Origin: Bog-756 sp963769765
GTDB lineage: Bacteria; Actinomycetota; Acidimicrobiia; Acidimicrobiales; RAAP-2
Reading direction: 5' to 3'
Length of the DNA: 64,000 nucleotides
NCBI GenBank assembly: GCA_963769765.1
Contig: CAVYNA010000003.1
Span: 310,001 to 374,000, forward strand
Shown one piece after another: positions 16,905 to 26,155 of the stretch; positions within the stretch are counted from its first letter, which is position 1; each line of letters begins with the position of its first letter. The notes under the pieces were generated by a model. That model searched no databases. It was not told where the DNA came from and was given only the letters and a program-made list of their open reading frames with translations. The translations under genes and the position numbers were made by a program.

Positions 16905-18993
16905 GCGTGGTCACCCGCCCCGACCGGAAGTGCCTCCTCGACACCGGCCGGCTCGTCGTCGGCGGCGGGCACGGGCGCGCGGGCGCGGGCACCGTGACCC
17001 TGGTGCCCGGCGCGGAGACCGGGTCGGTCGGCCGGCGTCGCTGGCCGGGGACGGCCGAGAGGATCGAGCCCACCACGACGAGGGCGCCGCCGATCCACAG
17101 CCACATGACGAGCGGTTGGACGACGACGCCGAAGGTCCACACGGTCCCCTTCTCCGGGATCGAGTCGATGGTGAGGTAGACGTCGTCGCGCCAGCTGGAG
17201 TCCACGGCCGGCGTGCCGACCGCCGACGTGCCGCTCCCGAACTGGCTGAGGGCCGGAGCGAAGGTCCCGCCGTGGTCGACGCGCAAGACGGCCTGGAGCT
17301 GCGTGCGGGATGGCGAGGTCACCTGTCTCGTCGTGACGAAGGTGACTGCGTGCCCGTCGAAGCTCGCGCTCTGGCCCCGGGCCAGATGCAACTCACCACG
17401 GTGCCCGAACGCGGTGGCGGCGGCGAGCCCGACCGCGATGACGACGATGCCGATGTGGACGACCATGCCGCCGTTTGCGCGGCCGACGAGACCCCTCCAC
17501 GCCGCGGCCGTCGCCCGCGCAGGCGCCGCGCCACCCAGCCGGGCGGTGCGCCACGCGCCGCGCACCGAGAGCGCGAGCGCCCGTCCCGCGGACGCCGCGG
17601 CGAACGCACCGAGGCCGAATGCGAGGAGCGGCTCGATCCCGCGGATGCCGGCCGCCACGCAGACCGCCAGCACGACGACGCCGATCGTCGCCGGGACGGC
17701 GAGCCGGGCACGAAGCACCGGAAGGCTGGTCTTTCGCCACGGCAGGGCCGGTGCCACCGCCATCAAGAAGAGGAGGGCGAGGCCGAGCGGAATGACCAGT
17801 CGGTCGAAGTACGGCGCGCCGACGGTGACCTGTGCGCCGGCGTTGAGCGCCTCGTAGAGCAGCGGGAAGACCGTTCCGAGCAACACCACGAAGGCGAACG
17901 CGCAGAACACGAGGTTGTTGGCGAGGAAGGCGCCCTCGCGGCTGACCGGCGAGTCGATGCCGCCGACCGATGCCAGCCGGTCGCCGCGCCAGGCGATGAG
18001 ACCGACGCCGACGACGAGCACGAGCCCGAAGAAGCCGAGCAGGAGCGGGCCGATCGTCGACGAGGAGAACGAGTGGACCGACTGGATGACCCCCGACCGC
18101 GTGAGGAACGTGCCGAGGATCGTGAGGCTGAAGGTGGCGATGACGAGCGAGAGGTTCCAGATGCGCAGCAGGCCGCGTCGCTGCTGGACCATCACCGAAT
18201 GGAGGTAGGCGGTGCCGACGAGCCACGGGAGGAGCGACGCGTTCTCGACCGGGTCCCACGCCCAGAACCCGCCCCACCCGAGCACCTGGTACGACCACCA
18301 CGCGCCGAGCACGATGCCGACGGTGAGGAACGTCCAGGCGAACAGCGTCCAGCGCCGAGTCTCGCTCTGCCAGTCCTCCTCCAGCCTGCCAGTCACCAGC
18401 GAAGCGACCGCGAAGCCGAACGGGACGGTGAATCCGACCAGACCCAGATAGAGGAGGGGCGGGTGGAAGAGCACCAGCGGGTTGTCCTGGAGGAGCACGT
18501 TCGGCCCGAGGCCGTTGGCCGGGACCGCACCCGCAACGTGCGCGAAGGGGTCGGCGGGACCGAGCATGAGGCCGAAGAAGAACGCGGCGACCACATAGAC
18601 GACGAGGCTCGCCCAGGCGACGAGCCGACCGTCCCCCTCCCCGCGGCGGCGGAACCGCCAGACCATGGCCGTCGCGTAGCCGCCGAGCACGACCCCCCAC
18701 AGCAGGATCGAGCCGGCGAGGGCCGACCACATCCCGGTGATCGAGTAGAGGAGCGGGGTCGCGCGGCTGTTGTTGTCCGCGACGTAGGTGAGGGAGAAGT
18801 CGTGGGTCACGAGCGCGTGCTCCATCGCCACGGTGGCGACCACCCCGCCGATCAGGATGATCGGCGCATACACGCGTGCACTCCGGAGCGTCGTCTGGCG
18901 CCCGCGCACGAGGCCGACCGCGAGCACCGTCACCCCGCAGAGTGCGGCAGCGAAGCCGAGCAGGACCCCGGAGTGGCCGAGGGCCCCGTTCAC
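16901..18993 (-). CDS. ccmF: Heme lyase CcmF (frameshifted near its 3' end)
   Basis: Large polytopic heme lyase that ligates heme to apocytochrome c. It has the WWD-type motif GWGGFWAWDPVENA near residue 240 and many membrane helices over about 660 residues. At 16978-16993 (minus-strand GCGC run) the frame shifts: after TVPAPAR the expected tail (APVPAADDEPAGVEEAL) lies in another frame and ends at 16901, overlapping the ccmG start as ATGA. Read as is, the frame skips this stop and runs on through ccmG into ccmH, giving a false 1313-residue fusion. A one-base error is the simplest explanation. Confidence 0.88.
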
Positions 18994-19009
18994 CGGCGGC
19001 GCGGGCCGG

Positions 19010-19534
19010 TCACCGCTTGGACCCGTTGGGGGCGGTGACCCGGCCGGGGTACTGCGCGATGTAGGTCGCGGAGTGCTTGACCAGGATCTGGTCGGACGAG
19101 AAGGCGGCGCCTTGGAAGTGGCCGACCGCGATCACCGGGATGCCGGCGCCGAAGAGCTGCGGAGGGCTCCCGGTGTTGTCGACCTGGAGACGCGTGGCTC
19201 CGGAGGTGACCACGAAGTCGACCCCCTTCGGGGTCGCATGGATCGATCCGGGCGCGACCTCGCCCTCGAGGTTGAAGGTCCTCGTGCCCAGGCTCACGCG
19301 CTGTGCGGCCGCCTGATCGGCCGTGAGGTAGAAGTCGAGGGCCGAACCGAGCCCTTTGGCCAGCAGGAAGACGAGCGCTCCCGCGAGCACGAGCCCGACC
19401 ACGACGTAGCGGACCCGCCGCCCGGGCTCGCTGGTGCTCGGGGGCGGCGCGGGCCGGTCGCCGGGTGGGTCGTTCGACGGACGTTCGCCGGTGTGGCCGA
19501 CGGACGGCGGCGGAGCGGGCGGTGCCGTCGTCAC
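19010..19534 (-). CDS. ccmE: Heme chaperone CcmE
   Basis: Membrane-anchored heme chaperone, 174 residues. A Pro-rich N-terminus is followed by one membrane helix (VVVGLVLAGALVFLLAKG) and an OB-fold domain. Heme is bound covalently through His in KHSATY, which fits the HxxxY pattern, rather than the CxxxY variant of some bacteria and archaea. Its ATG overlaps the ccmD stop as ATGA. It receives heme from CcmC and passes it to CcmF. Confidence 0.92.
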   Translation of the reverse strand: MTTAPPAPPPSVGHTGERPSNDPPGDRPAPPPSTSEPGRRVRYVVVGLVLAGALVFLLAKGLGSALDFYLTADQAAAQRVSLGTRTFNLEGEVAPGSIHATPKGVDFVVTSGATRLQVDNTGSPPQLFGAGIPVIAVGHFQGAAFSSDQILVKHSATYIAQYPGRVTAPNGSKR

Positions 19535-19686
19535 CGCGCGTCGACCTCCTCGCGGAGGGCGACGTCTCCGGCCCTCCGGACCCGCTCGACCGCGCGCGTG
19601 AGGCGGCGTTGCCGCCAGGCCAGGTGGACCCCATAGACGAATAGTGCGGAGAGGACGAACACATACCCCGCGACGACGTAGCTCAC
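19531..19686 (-). CDS. ccmD: CcmD-like small membrane protein
   Basis: 51-residue protein with one N-terminal membrane helix (YVVAGYVFVLSALFVYG) and a charged tail (LAWRQRRLTRAVERVRR), as in CcmD, which helps release holo-CcmE from the CcmABC complex. The GTG start at 19686 overlaps the ccmC stop and its own stop overlaps the ccmE start, so position and size both support the call. Confidence 0.85.
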   Translation of the reverse strand: MSYVVAGYVFVLSALFVYGVHLAWRQRRLTRAVERVRRAGDVALREEVDAR

Positions 19687-20510
19687 TCCGCGGCCTCCGC
19701 CACGCCGACAGGCTCGCCGGCCGGCCTGCCGGCCGCTGGCTGGTCCTCCCTGGGCAAGAGCTGGACCGGTCCGCCTTCGGCGCGTCGCTCGGCCAGGGCG
19801 AGATCGAGCTCCCCCGACCCGAGCCAGTCCTCGAGCGTGCCGATCCGGTAGCGGGTCAGCAGCATCCAGGTGAACACGAGGGTCAGCGCGACGAACCCGA
19901 GCAGCAACGTCCAGGCCATCGAGCCGTGGATGGTCGGCGACAGGTTGGGGTTGAGCACCGTCGCTCCCTGATGCAGCGTCTTCCACCAGAGGACCGAGAA
20001 GTGCACGATCGGGACGTCGACCGCCGCGAAGAGCGCGACGATCGCGCTCCGCTTGGCGCGCACCTCCGGTTCGGCCGGCACCCGACGGAGCGCGAGATAG
20101 CCGAGGAAGAGCACGAGGAGCACCGCAGTGCTGGTAAGCCGCGCGTCCCACGCCCACCAGACCCCCCAGGTCGGCTTGCCCCAGATCGAGCCCGAGACGA
20201 GTGTGCAGACGTTGAAGACCACACCCACCTCGACCGCGGCCGCGGCGAGTCGGTCCCAGAAGAGCGATCGGGTCCGCGGCCAGAGGTAGAGGAGGCTCGC
20301 GATCGCGGCCAGCCCGAAGGCGAGGTAGAGCGCGACCCAGGCCACGCCCGGGTGGAGGTAGACCAGGCGGACCAGGTCGCCCTGGGTGCGATCGGGGGGC
20401 GTGACCCACAGCCCGAGCCAGACGGTGGCCACCGTCGCGACCACACCGGCGATGCCGACCGTCGCGACCGCGAGGCGCGCACGGCGTGTCGGGAGCGGGG
20501 GCGCGTTCAC
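19683..20510 (-). CDS. ccmC: Heme-handling membrane protein CcmC
   Basis: Six-helix membrane protein, 275 residues. It has the WWD motif (TWGVWWAWDARLTS) and flanking His residues (LVYLHPGVAW, DVPIVHFSVLWWKTLHQG) that hold heme while it is attached to CcmE. The GTG start at 20510 overlaps the ccmB stop as GTGA. The C-terminal tail is longer and more charged than usual. Confidence 0.93.
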   Translation of the reverse strand: MNAPPLPTRRARLAVATVGIAGVVATVATVWLGLWVTPPDRTQGDLVRLVYLHPGVAWVALYLAFGLAAIASLLYLWPRTRSLFWDRLAAAAVEVGVVFNVCTLVSGSIWGKPTWGVWWAWDARLTSTAVLLVLFLGYLALRRVPAEPEVRAKRSAIVALFAAVDVPIVHFSVLWWKTLHQGATVLNPNLSPTIHGSMAWTLLLGFVALTLVFTWMLLTRYRIGTLEDWLGSGELDLALAERRAEGGPVQLLPREDQPAAGRPAGEPVGVAEAAE

Positions 20511-21178
20511 GCCGACTCCACGATCGGCCCGTAGACGACCACCCCGAGCGCGAGGTAGACGGCGTCGAATACCACGAGGAGCCGTAGCCACTGGCTGCCG
20601 TCCGCGGGAACGCCGCCCGCCATCGCCGCCTGCCAGACCCGGGTGCCCGCCAGCAGCACGGGGGCCGCGATCGGCAACAGCAGGAAGGGCAGCAGTGTCT
20701 CGCGCACCTTGAGGCCGGCCGAGAGCGCGCCGTACAGCGTGCCGGTCACGGCGAGCCCGACGGTGCCGAGGAGGCACGACGTCGCGACGAGCCAGGGCAC
20801 CTCGAAACGGGCACCGTAGAGGAGCACGACGCCCGCGACGAGCAGCACCTCGAGCACCACGAGCTGTGCCGCGACGGCCGCCGCCTTCCCGAGGAAGAGG
20901 CCGGCGGGATCGAGACCCGAGAGCCGCAGCCCGTCGCGTGCGCCGTCGGCCGACTCGACCGAGACGCTGCGCTGCACCGCGAGCACCGTGCAGAAGAGGA
21001 CGGCGACCCAGAAGAGGCCCGGGGCGCCGCGCGCCATCACCGCACGGTCGGGGCCCAGTGCGAAGGCGAAGAGGACGAGCGCCACGATGCCGAAGGGCGC
21101 GACCTGGGAAAGCCCGACCCGCGAGCGGGCCTCGATCCGGAGGTCCTTCGCAGCGACCAGTGCGCCGTCACGCCACAT
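20507..21178 (-). CDS. ccmB: Heme exporter subunit CcmB
   Basis: ABC-type membrane subunit of 223 residues with six predicted helices. The family segment GARDGLRLSGLDPAGLFLGK and the TLLPFLLLPIAAPVLLAGT block are present. It pairs with CcmA in the complex that releases holo-CcmE. The ATG at 21178 overlaps the 3' end of ccmA by 11 bases. Confidence 0.92.
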   Translation of the reverse strand: MWRDGALVAAKDLRIEARSRVGLSQVAPFGIVALVLFAFALGPDRAVMARGAPGLFWVAVLFCTVLAVQRSVSVESADGARDGLRLSGLDPAGLFLGKAAAVAAQLVVLEVLLVAGVVLLYGARFEVPWLVATSCLLGTVGLAVTGTLYGALSAGLKVRETLLPFLLLPIAAPVLLAGTRVWQAAMAGGVPADGSQWLRLLVVFDAVYLALGVVVYGPIVESA

Positions 21179-21917
21179 CGGCGACCCGACCTTCGATGCC
21201 GCGCGTCCCGGGGTCCACGGGACCGGTACGTCGCACCGGCCCGTCGCCACCGAGCACGTACTCGCCGGTCACCTGTCCGCCGGCAATCGTGACTGCACGC
21301 GACGCGAGCCGACCGGCCACGCCGCGTTCGTGCGAGGCGATCACGACGGTCGACCCCTCCATCACGGATTCGGTCACCACCTCGTCGAGCACGGCTCGCG
21401 CCGCGTCGTCGAGCCCGGCATGCGGTTCGTCGAGCAGCCACAGCTCGGGCCACCGGGCGACCAGGACGGCGAGTGCGACCCGCCGGCGCTGCCCGGTCGA
21501 GAGCCTGCCCGCCCTCGTCCTTGCCAGCCGGCCCTCGAGCCCGAGCCGCTGGCACGCCGGCGCGATTCGGGCCGTGTCGGCTCCCGCGGCCCGCACGGCG
21601 AACCGGACGTTCTCGGTGACCGTGAGGTCGTCGTAGAGGTGGCAGTCGTGGGTGAGCAGCCCCACCCGTCGACGCAGGGAGGTCCGGTGCATGGTCGGGT
21701 CGAGCCCGAGGACCCGGACGACACCGCCGGTCAGCGGCACGAGACCGGCGGCGACCCTGAGCAGGCTCGTCTTGCCCGCGCCGTTTGCGCCTTCGAGCAG
21801 CACCGTCTCGCCGCGGGCGACCTCGAGGTCCACCCCCGCGAGCAGGGGGAACCGTCCGGACATCGCGACGGCGTCGTGAAGCGAGAGTGCAAGGGGGAGG
21901 GGTGCTGGTGGCGACAT
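21168..21917 (-). CDS. ccmA: Heme exporter ATP-binding subunit CcmA
   Basis: ABC ATPase, 249 residues: Walker A GANGAGKTSLL, signature LSTGQRRRVALA, Walker B LWLLDEPHAGLD. First gene of the leftward ccmABCDEFGH operon, in the same order as in proteobacteria. I chose the ATG at 21917; a start at 21947 is also in frame. TAGCAT upstream of the start on the minus strand could be the -10. Confidence 0.93.
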   Translation of the reverse strand: MSPPAPLPLALSLHDAVAMSGRFPLLAGVDLEVARGETVLLEGANGAGKTSLLRVAAGLVPLTGGVVRVLGLDPTMHRTSLRRRVGLLTHDCHLYDDLTVTENVRFAVRAAGADTARIAPACQRLGLEGRLARTRAGRLSTGQRRRVALAVLVARWPELWLLDEPHAGLDDAARAVLDEVVTESVMEGSTVVIASHERGVAGRLASRAVTIAGGQVTGEYVLGGDGPVRRTGPVDPGTRGIEGRVADVA

Positions 21918-22023
21918 AGCCGGCGACCATGCTACGGGCGGTCGCACCGGGGGGCCAGGCGAGCGGAGGCCCGTGGGCCTCCCGATCGGGGCCGACGGCT
22001 CCGCCTCGCGCAGCCCTCCCGTA

Positions 22024-22932
22024 TCAGCTGGTCGAGAGCCGACTCAGGTGCAGGTCACGGAGCCAACCCGAGATGTGGGACGAGATGATGTCGACGTTGC
22101 CCGTCGCGAGCAGCAGCCCGAACGCGATCAGGATGGCACCGCCCACCAGGTCGACCACCACCAGCCGGTGGCGCACCCTCGCGAGCAGATCGGTCATCCG
22201 TCCGAACGCGAGGCCGGAGAGGAGGAAGGGGATCCCGAGGCCGAGTGAGTAGGTGACGAGCAGGACGATCCCTCCCGCGGTCGAGCCGCCGCTCCCGGCG
22301 GCCAGGGCGAGCACACTGCCGAGCACCGGGCCGATGCAGGGCGTCCAGGCGAAGGCGAAGGCCATCCCCATCACCGGTGGCGCCCACCGGCCGAGCACCG
22401 AGGGTCGGATCGCGAACCTTCGCTCGCCGGCCAGTCCCTGCGGGAGGGAGACGCCGGCCGCCGTGGCGACGAGGATCGCGCCGAAACCCACGATGAGGAT
22501 GCCCGACGCGGTCTGGAGCGCCTGCTGGTGGGTGAGGAAGAGTCGGCCGACCGCCGATGCGGACGCACCGAGGATGGTGAAGACGAGCGTGAAGCCGCCG
22601 ATGAACGCGAGCAGACCGCGCACGAGCTTCGCGCGCGCATCGGCCGGTCGGAGGCCCGGCGTGCCGGCGTCGCGGACCGGGGCGTCTGGTTTCACGCCGT
22701 CCGGGACCGGCTCGTGGTCGAGTCCACCGGCGGCGCCGACCCCGACCGGGACCGGTGCCGGTCGTCTCGCGTCGCCGGCGCCGGTCAGCTCCGCTGCGGA
22801 GAGCCCCGAGACCATCGAGAGGTACGCAGGGACGAGCGGCAGGACGCACGGCGAGAGGAACGAGAGCATCCCCGCTCCGAAGGCGACCAGCAGGCCCAGC
22901 GGGTCGGCGTGGATCGCGGCCAGCCCGGTCAC
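22024..22932 (-). CDS. ccdA: Cytochrome c biogenesis thiol transporter CcdA
   Basis: DsbD-family membrane protein, 302 residues, that carries electrons from cytoplasmic thioredoxin to CcmG. The two catalytic Cys are in LSFLSPCVLPLVPAY (first helix) and FAWTPCIGPVLG. A Pro/Gly/Asp-rich loop after the first helix is longer than in most CcdA proteins. It lies directly upstream of ccmA on the same strand, so it probably belongs to the same functional set, although 106 bases separate them. Start is GTG at 22932. Confidence 0.9.
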   Translation of the reverse strand: MTGLAAIHADPLGLLVAFGAGMLSFLSPCVLPLVPAYLSMVSGLSAAELTGAGDARRPAPVPVGVGAAGGLDHEPVPDGVKPDAPVRDAGTPGLRPADARAKLVRGLLAFIGGFTLVFTILGASASAVGRLFLTHQQALQTASGILIVGFGAILVATAAGVSLPQGLAGERRFAIRPSVLGRWAPPVMGMAFAFAWTPCIGPVLGSVLALAAGSGGSTAGGIVLLVTYSLGLGIPFLLSGLAFGRMTDLLARVRHRLVVVDLVGGAILIAFGLLLATGNVDIISSHISGWLRDLHLSRLSTS

Positions 22933-22941
22933 CGCACCCTC

Positions 22942-23913
22942 TCAGCCCAGCTGGCCCGTGACCAGCGCCAGATCCGCCTCGACCATCATCTGGACCAGGC
23001 CTGCGAAGTCGACCTCGCGACGCCACCCGAGGGCCTGCTCGGCCTTCGACGGGTCGCCGACCAGCAGGTCGACCTCGGCCGGCCGCAAGAAGCGCTCGTC
23101 GATGATCACATGCTTCTCCCAATCGAGCTCGGCGGCAGCGAAGGCGAGCTCGACCAGTTCCTTGACCGAGTGCGTCTCACCGGTGGCGATCACGTAGTCC
23201 TCGGGGCGGTCCTGTTGGAGCATGAGCCACATCGCGCGCACGTAGTCGGCCGCGTACCCCCAGTCGCGCTGCGCGTCGAGGTTGCCGAGGGCCAGCTTGT
23301 CGTCGATGCCGAGCTTGATGCGGGCGACCCCGTGGGTCACCTTCCGGGTGACGAACTCGAGTCCGCGACGCGGCGACTCGTGGTTGAAGAGGATGCCGGA
23401 GGTGGCGTGCAAGTCGTAGCTCTCGCGGTAGTTGACGGTGATCCAGTGGCCGTAGACCTTGGCGACGCCGTAAGGGCTCCTCGGGTAGAAGGGCGTCTGC
23501 TCCTGTTGGGGGACCTCGAGGACCTTTCCGAACATCTCCGACGAGCTCGCCTGGTAGAAGCGGATCTCCGGGTCGACCGTCCGGATCGCGTCGAGCACGC
23601 GGGTGACACCGAGGGCGGTCGTCTCGCCGGTCAGCACCGGCTGGTTCCACGACGTCTGCACGAAGGACTGGGCGGCCAGGTTGTAGACCTCGGTGGGCCG
23701 GTTGTCACGGAGGATGTTGATCATCGAGACCTCGTCGAGAAGGTCCCCGGCAACCAGAGTGATCCGGTCCTGGATGTGGGCGATCCGCTCGAAGTTGAGG
23801 GTGCTCGACCGGCGGACCATGCCGCAGACCTCGTAGCCGCGGTCGAGGAGGAACTCGGCGAGGTAGGAGCCGTCCTGCCCGGTGACGCCGGTGATCAGTG
23901 CTCGCTTTGACAT
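22942..23913 (-). CDS. gmd: GDP-mannose 4,6-dehydratase
   Basis: Short-chain dehydrogenase of 323 residues that converts GDP-mannose to GDP-4-keto-6-deoxymannose, a precursor of GDP-fucose or GDP-rhamnose for surface glycans. The NADP site is GVTGQDGSYLAEFLLDRGY at the N-terminus; catalysis uses S/T in QASSSEMFG and the YxxxK in SPYGVAKVYG; GILFNHESPRRG is a Gmd signature. It lies 9 bases upstream of ccdA and 15 bases after an enoyl-CoA hydratase, with no functional link evident to either. Confidence 0.93.
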   Translation of the reverse strand: MSKRALITGVTGQDGSYLAEFLLDRGYEVCGMVRRSSTLNFERIAHIQDRITLVAGDLLDEVSMINILRDNRPTEVYNLAAQSFVQTSWNQPVLTGETTALGVTRVLDAIRTVDPEIRFYQASSSEMFGKVLEVPQQEQTPFYPRSPYGVAKVYGHWITVNYRESYDLHATSGILFNHESPRRGLEFVTRKVTHGVARIKLGIDDKLALGNLDAQRDWGYAADYVRAMWLMLQQDRPEDYVIATGETHSVKELVELAFAAAELDWEKHVIIDERFLRPAEVDLLVGDPSKAEQALGWRREVDFAGLVQMMVEADLALVTGQLG

Positions 23914-23928
23914 CTGGGGCTCCTCGGT

Positions 23929-24801
23929 TCAGTCGGGTTGATCGGTGCCGCCTCCCGGAGCGGCCGTCCGCCACGAGGGCGGTCGCTTCTCGATGAAGGC
24001 GGCGATGCCCTCGGCCGCCTCGGCCGTCTGGCTCGTGACGGTGAGCATCGCGTGGAGGTACGGGAGGGCTTCGGTCGCCGCCGAGTCGAGGACAGCGTAG
24101 AACGATTCACGGCCGAGCCCCATCACGCCCGGCGGTTTGGCCGCGAGCACGGCTGCGAGCGCTGCGACTTCGTCGTCGAGCCGGTCTTCGGGGACGACGC
24201 TGGTCACGAACCCGATGCGCTCTGCCTCCTCGGCCCCCACGACCCGGGCGGTCATCATGAGCTCGAGCGCCTTCTTCGGCGGCATCGACCTGAGAAGCGG
24301 AACGGTCACCATGTACGGCCAGAGCCCGACGTCGAGCTCGGGGGCACCGAAGCGCGCCCCTTCCGAGGCCACGACCAGGTCGCACGCGAGGGCGAGCCCG
24401 AACCCGCCGGCCATCGCCCAGCCCTGGACCCGTGCGATGGTCGGCTTCCCGAGGTGCCACATCTCCTCGAAGAGCTCGGCCAGCCAGCCACGCGCCTGGT
24501 GGTGGTCCGAGAAGCCGTCCCCGGTCGAGCCAGTGACTGCCGGCAGCATCCCGGAGAGGTCCGCCCCTGCGCAGAACGCCCGGTCGCCGCTGCCGGTGAG
24601 CACGACCACCCGGACTGACGGGTCCGCCTTCGCGTCGGAGAGGTGCCGTCGCAGGCCTGCGATGACCTCCCAGGTCATCGCGTTGCGGCGCTCGGGGCGA
24701 TTGATGGTGAGGGTCAGGACCGGTCCCTCCCGGGCGGAAAGCAGGTCGGCGCCAGCGGCGGGCGCGGACTCCTGAACCGGCGGCGGAGTGAGGTCGGGCA
24801 C
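23929..24801 (-). CDS. Enoyl-CoA hydratase/isomerase family protein
   Basis: Crotonase-fold protein, 290 residues. The oxyanion hole segments are DRAFCAGADLSGML and GWAMAGGFGLALACDLVVAS. The usual first catalytic Glu position is not clear from the sequence alone, so the exact reaction (hydration, isomerisation or other) is open. The GTG start at 24801 is supported by a leaderless -10 (TACCGT six bases upstream). It diverges from a glycosyltransferase gene. Confidence 0.88.
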   Translation of the reverse strand: MPDLTPPPVQESAPAAGADLLSAREGPVLTLTINRPERRNAMTWEVIAGLRRHLSDAKADPSVRVVVLTGSGDRAFCAGADLSGMLPAVTGSTGDGFSDHHQARGWLAELFEEMWHLGKPTIARVQGWAMAGGFGLALACDLVVASEGARFGAPELDVGLWPYMVTVPLLRSMPPKKALELMMTARVVGAEEAERIGFVTSVVPEDRLDDEVAALAAVLAAKPPGVMGLGRESFYAVLDSAATEALPYLHAMLTVTSQTAEAAEGIAAFIEKRPPSWRTAAPGGGTDQPD

Positions 24802-24807
24802 GGCAAG

Positions 24808-24813
24808 ACGGTA
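24808..24813 (-). promoter_or_regulatory. -10 element of a leaderless promoter (enoyl-CoA hydratase)
   Basis: TACCGT on the minus strand, six bases before the GTG at 24801. No ribosome site is present. Confidence 0.55.
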
Positions 24814-24884
24814 CCCCGACCGCAACCGGGGGAGCCCCGGCCGGCGCGCACCGGGGGTCCGGTCCCACCTCCCGGAATGCCCGC

Positions 24885-24890
24885 TACCGT
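24885..24890 (+). promoter_or_regulatory. -10 element before the glycosyltransferase
   Basis: TACCGT, six bases upstream of the ATC that aligns with the family N-terminus. Together with TACCGT on the other strand at 24808-24813 it would drive divergent transcription from this gap. Confidence 0.45.
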
Positions 24891-24896
24891 GGCACG

Positions 24897-25937
24897 ATCC
24901 CGACCGCCGCCCTGCTCTCCTTCCGCCTCGGGGGTACCGACGGCGTCTCGGTCGAAGCGGCGAAGTGGGCCGGCGCGCTCGGCGCGCTCGGCTTCGCCGT
25001 CGAAACGGTGGCCGGCAGCGGATCCGCCGACCGGATCCTGCCGGGACTCGCAATCGACTCGGCCGACCCGCCTACCCGCATCGAGGTCGACGACGCCCTG
25101 GCCGCCGCGGACCTCGTCGTCGTCGAAAACCTCTGCTCGCTTCCGCTCAACCCGGCGGCGACCCGCGTCGCCGCCGCGGCGCTCGCCGGGAGGCCGGCCA
25201 TCCTCCACCATCACGACCTGCCCTGGCAACGCCCCAGATTCGCCGACCACGGCCCGCCGCCGACCGACCCGCGGTGGCGCCACGTCACCATCAACGAGCT
25301 GAGCCGCCGCGAGCTCGCCACGCGGGGCATCTCGGCCACCACGATCTCCAATGCCTTCGACCTCTCCGTGGTCGGGTCCGGCGAGCGGGGCGAGGTTGGC
25401 GAGCGCGTCCGGAAGGAGCTCGGTCTCGGACCCGACGACCGCCTCGTGCTGCAGCCCACCCGGGCCATCCCGCGCAAGAACGTGGCCGGCGGGATCGAAG
25501 TCGCCCGCGCCCTCGGTGCAACGTTCTGGCTGCTCGGGCCCGCCGAGGACGGCTACGACGACGAGCTCGCGCGCCTGGTCGAGCGGGCCCGCTGCCCGGT
25601 CGTTCTCGGGGTCCCGGGGGACCTCACGCTAAGAGTCCACGACGCGTACCTCGCCTCGGACGTGGTGGCGCTCCCGTCGACCTGGGAGGGCTTCGGCAAC
25701 CCGTCGGTCGAGTCGGTCGTGCACCGGCGTCCGCTCGCGATCGGGCCCTACCCCGTCGCCGGCGAGCTGGCCTCGTTCGGCTTCCGGTTCTTCGGCCTCG
25801 ACCGACTCGACGATCTCGCCGCGTGGCTCGACCATCCTGACGGGTCGCTCCTCGAGCACAATCTCGCCGTCGCCGCCGCCCACTTCTCGCTCGCCGACCT
25901 CCCTCGGAAGCTCGCCGCGGTCCTGCCCGACCACTGA
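24897..25937 (+). CDS. Glycosyltransferase family 4 protein (non-canonical start)
   Basis: Group 1 glycosyltransferase, about 346 residues. The family N-terminus (LLSFRLGGTDGVSVEAAKW) and the middle block PAILHHHDLPWQRPRF are clear; the donor-binding end has LPSTWEGFGNPSVESVVHRR. The conserved N-terminus lies upstream of the first ATG/GTG (GTG at 25008), and the frame there has no canonical start. An ATC at 24897 sits six bases after TACCGT, exactly where a leaderless start would fall; a base error changing ATG to ATC is equally possible. The sugar and acceptor are unknown. Confidence 0.78.
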   Translation: MPTAALLSFRLGGTDGVSVEAAKWAGALGALGFAVETVAGSGSADRILPGLAIDSADPPTRIEVDDALAAADLVVVENLCSLPLNPAATRVAAAALAGRPAILHHHDLPWQRPRFADHGPPPTDPRWRHVTINELSRRELATRGISATTISNAFDLSVVGSGERGEVGERVRKELGLGPDDRLVLQPTRAIPRKNVAGGIEVARALGATFWLLGPAEDGYDDELARLVERARCPVVLGVPGDLTLRVHDAYLASDVVALPSTWEGFGNPSVESVVHRRPLAIGPYPVAGELASFGFRFFGLDRLDDLAAWLDHPDGSLLEHNLAVAAAHFSLADLPRKLAAVLPDH

Positions 25938-26033
25938 CCTGGCGCGCGGCTTGGTGCAGCCGGCGGCTGACGGCCCGAATGGCGTCGTCGAGCGGACGCC
26001 CTCCGTCGCCGTCCACATCGGCCTCTTTTCTGT

Positions 26034-26069
26034 GCACATACATCGCTATACATCACCTGATGTATGTGC
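26034..26069. promoter_or_regulatory. Nested palindromic operator upstream of the TetR gene
   Basis: AT-rich island in GC-rich surroundings. GCACATACATC (26034-26044) and GATGTATGTGC (26059-26069) are perfect 11-base inverted arms. Inside them ATACATCA (26048-26055) and TGATGTAT (26058-26065) form a second perfect palindrome, so ATACATC occurs three times (two direct, one inverted). It lies 87 bases upstream of the TetR start and is probably its binding site. Confidence 0.7.
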
Positions 26070-26155
26070 CACGGAATGAGCAGTGCAGTCGCAGCAGTCG
26101 AGGACGCCGAGGGCAGGCCAGGTGTGGATTTCGAACCGCCACTACCATGACCTCC

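Noticed and set aside
23914..25937. A surface-glycan gene cluster from gmd and the glycosyltransferase
   Set aside because: The two are on opposite strands and separated by an enoyl-CoA hydratase gene; no other sugar-nucleotide or export genes are nearby.
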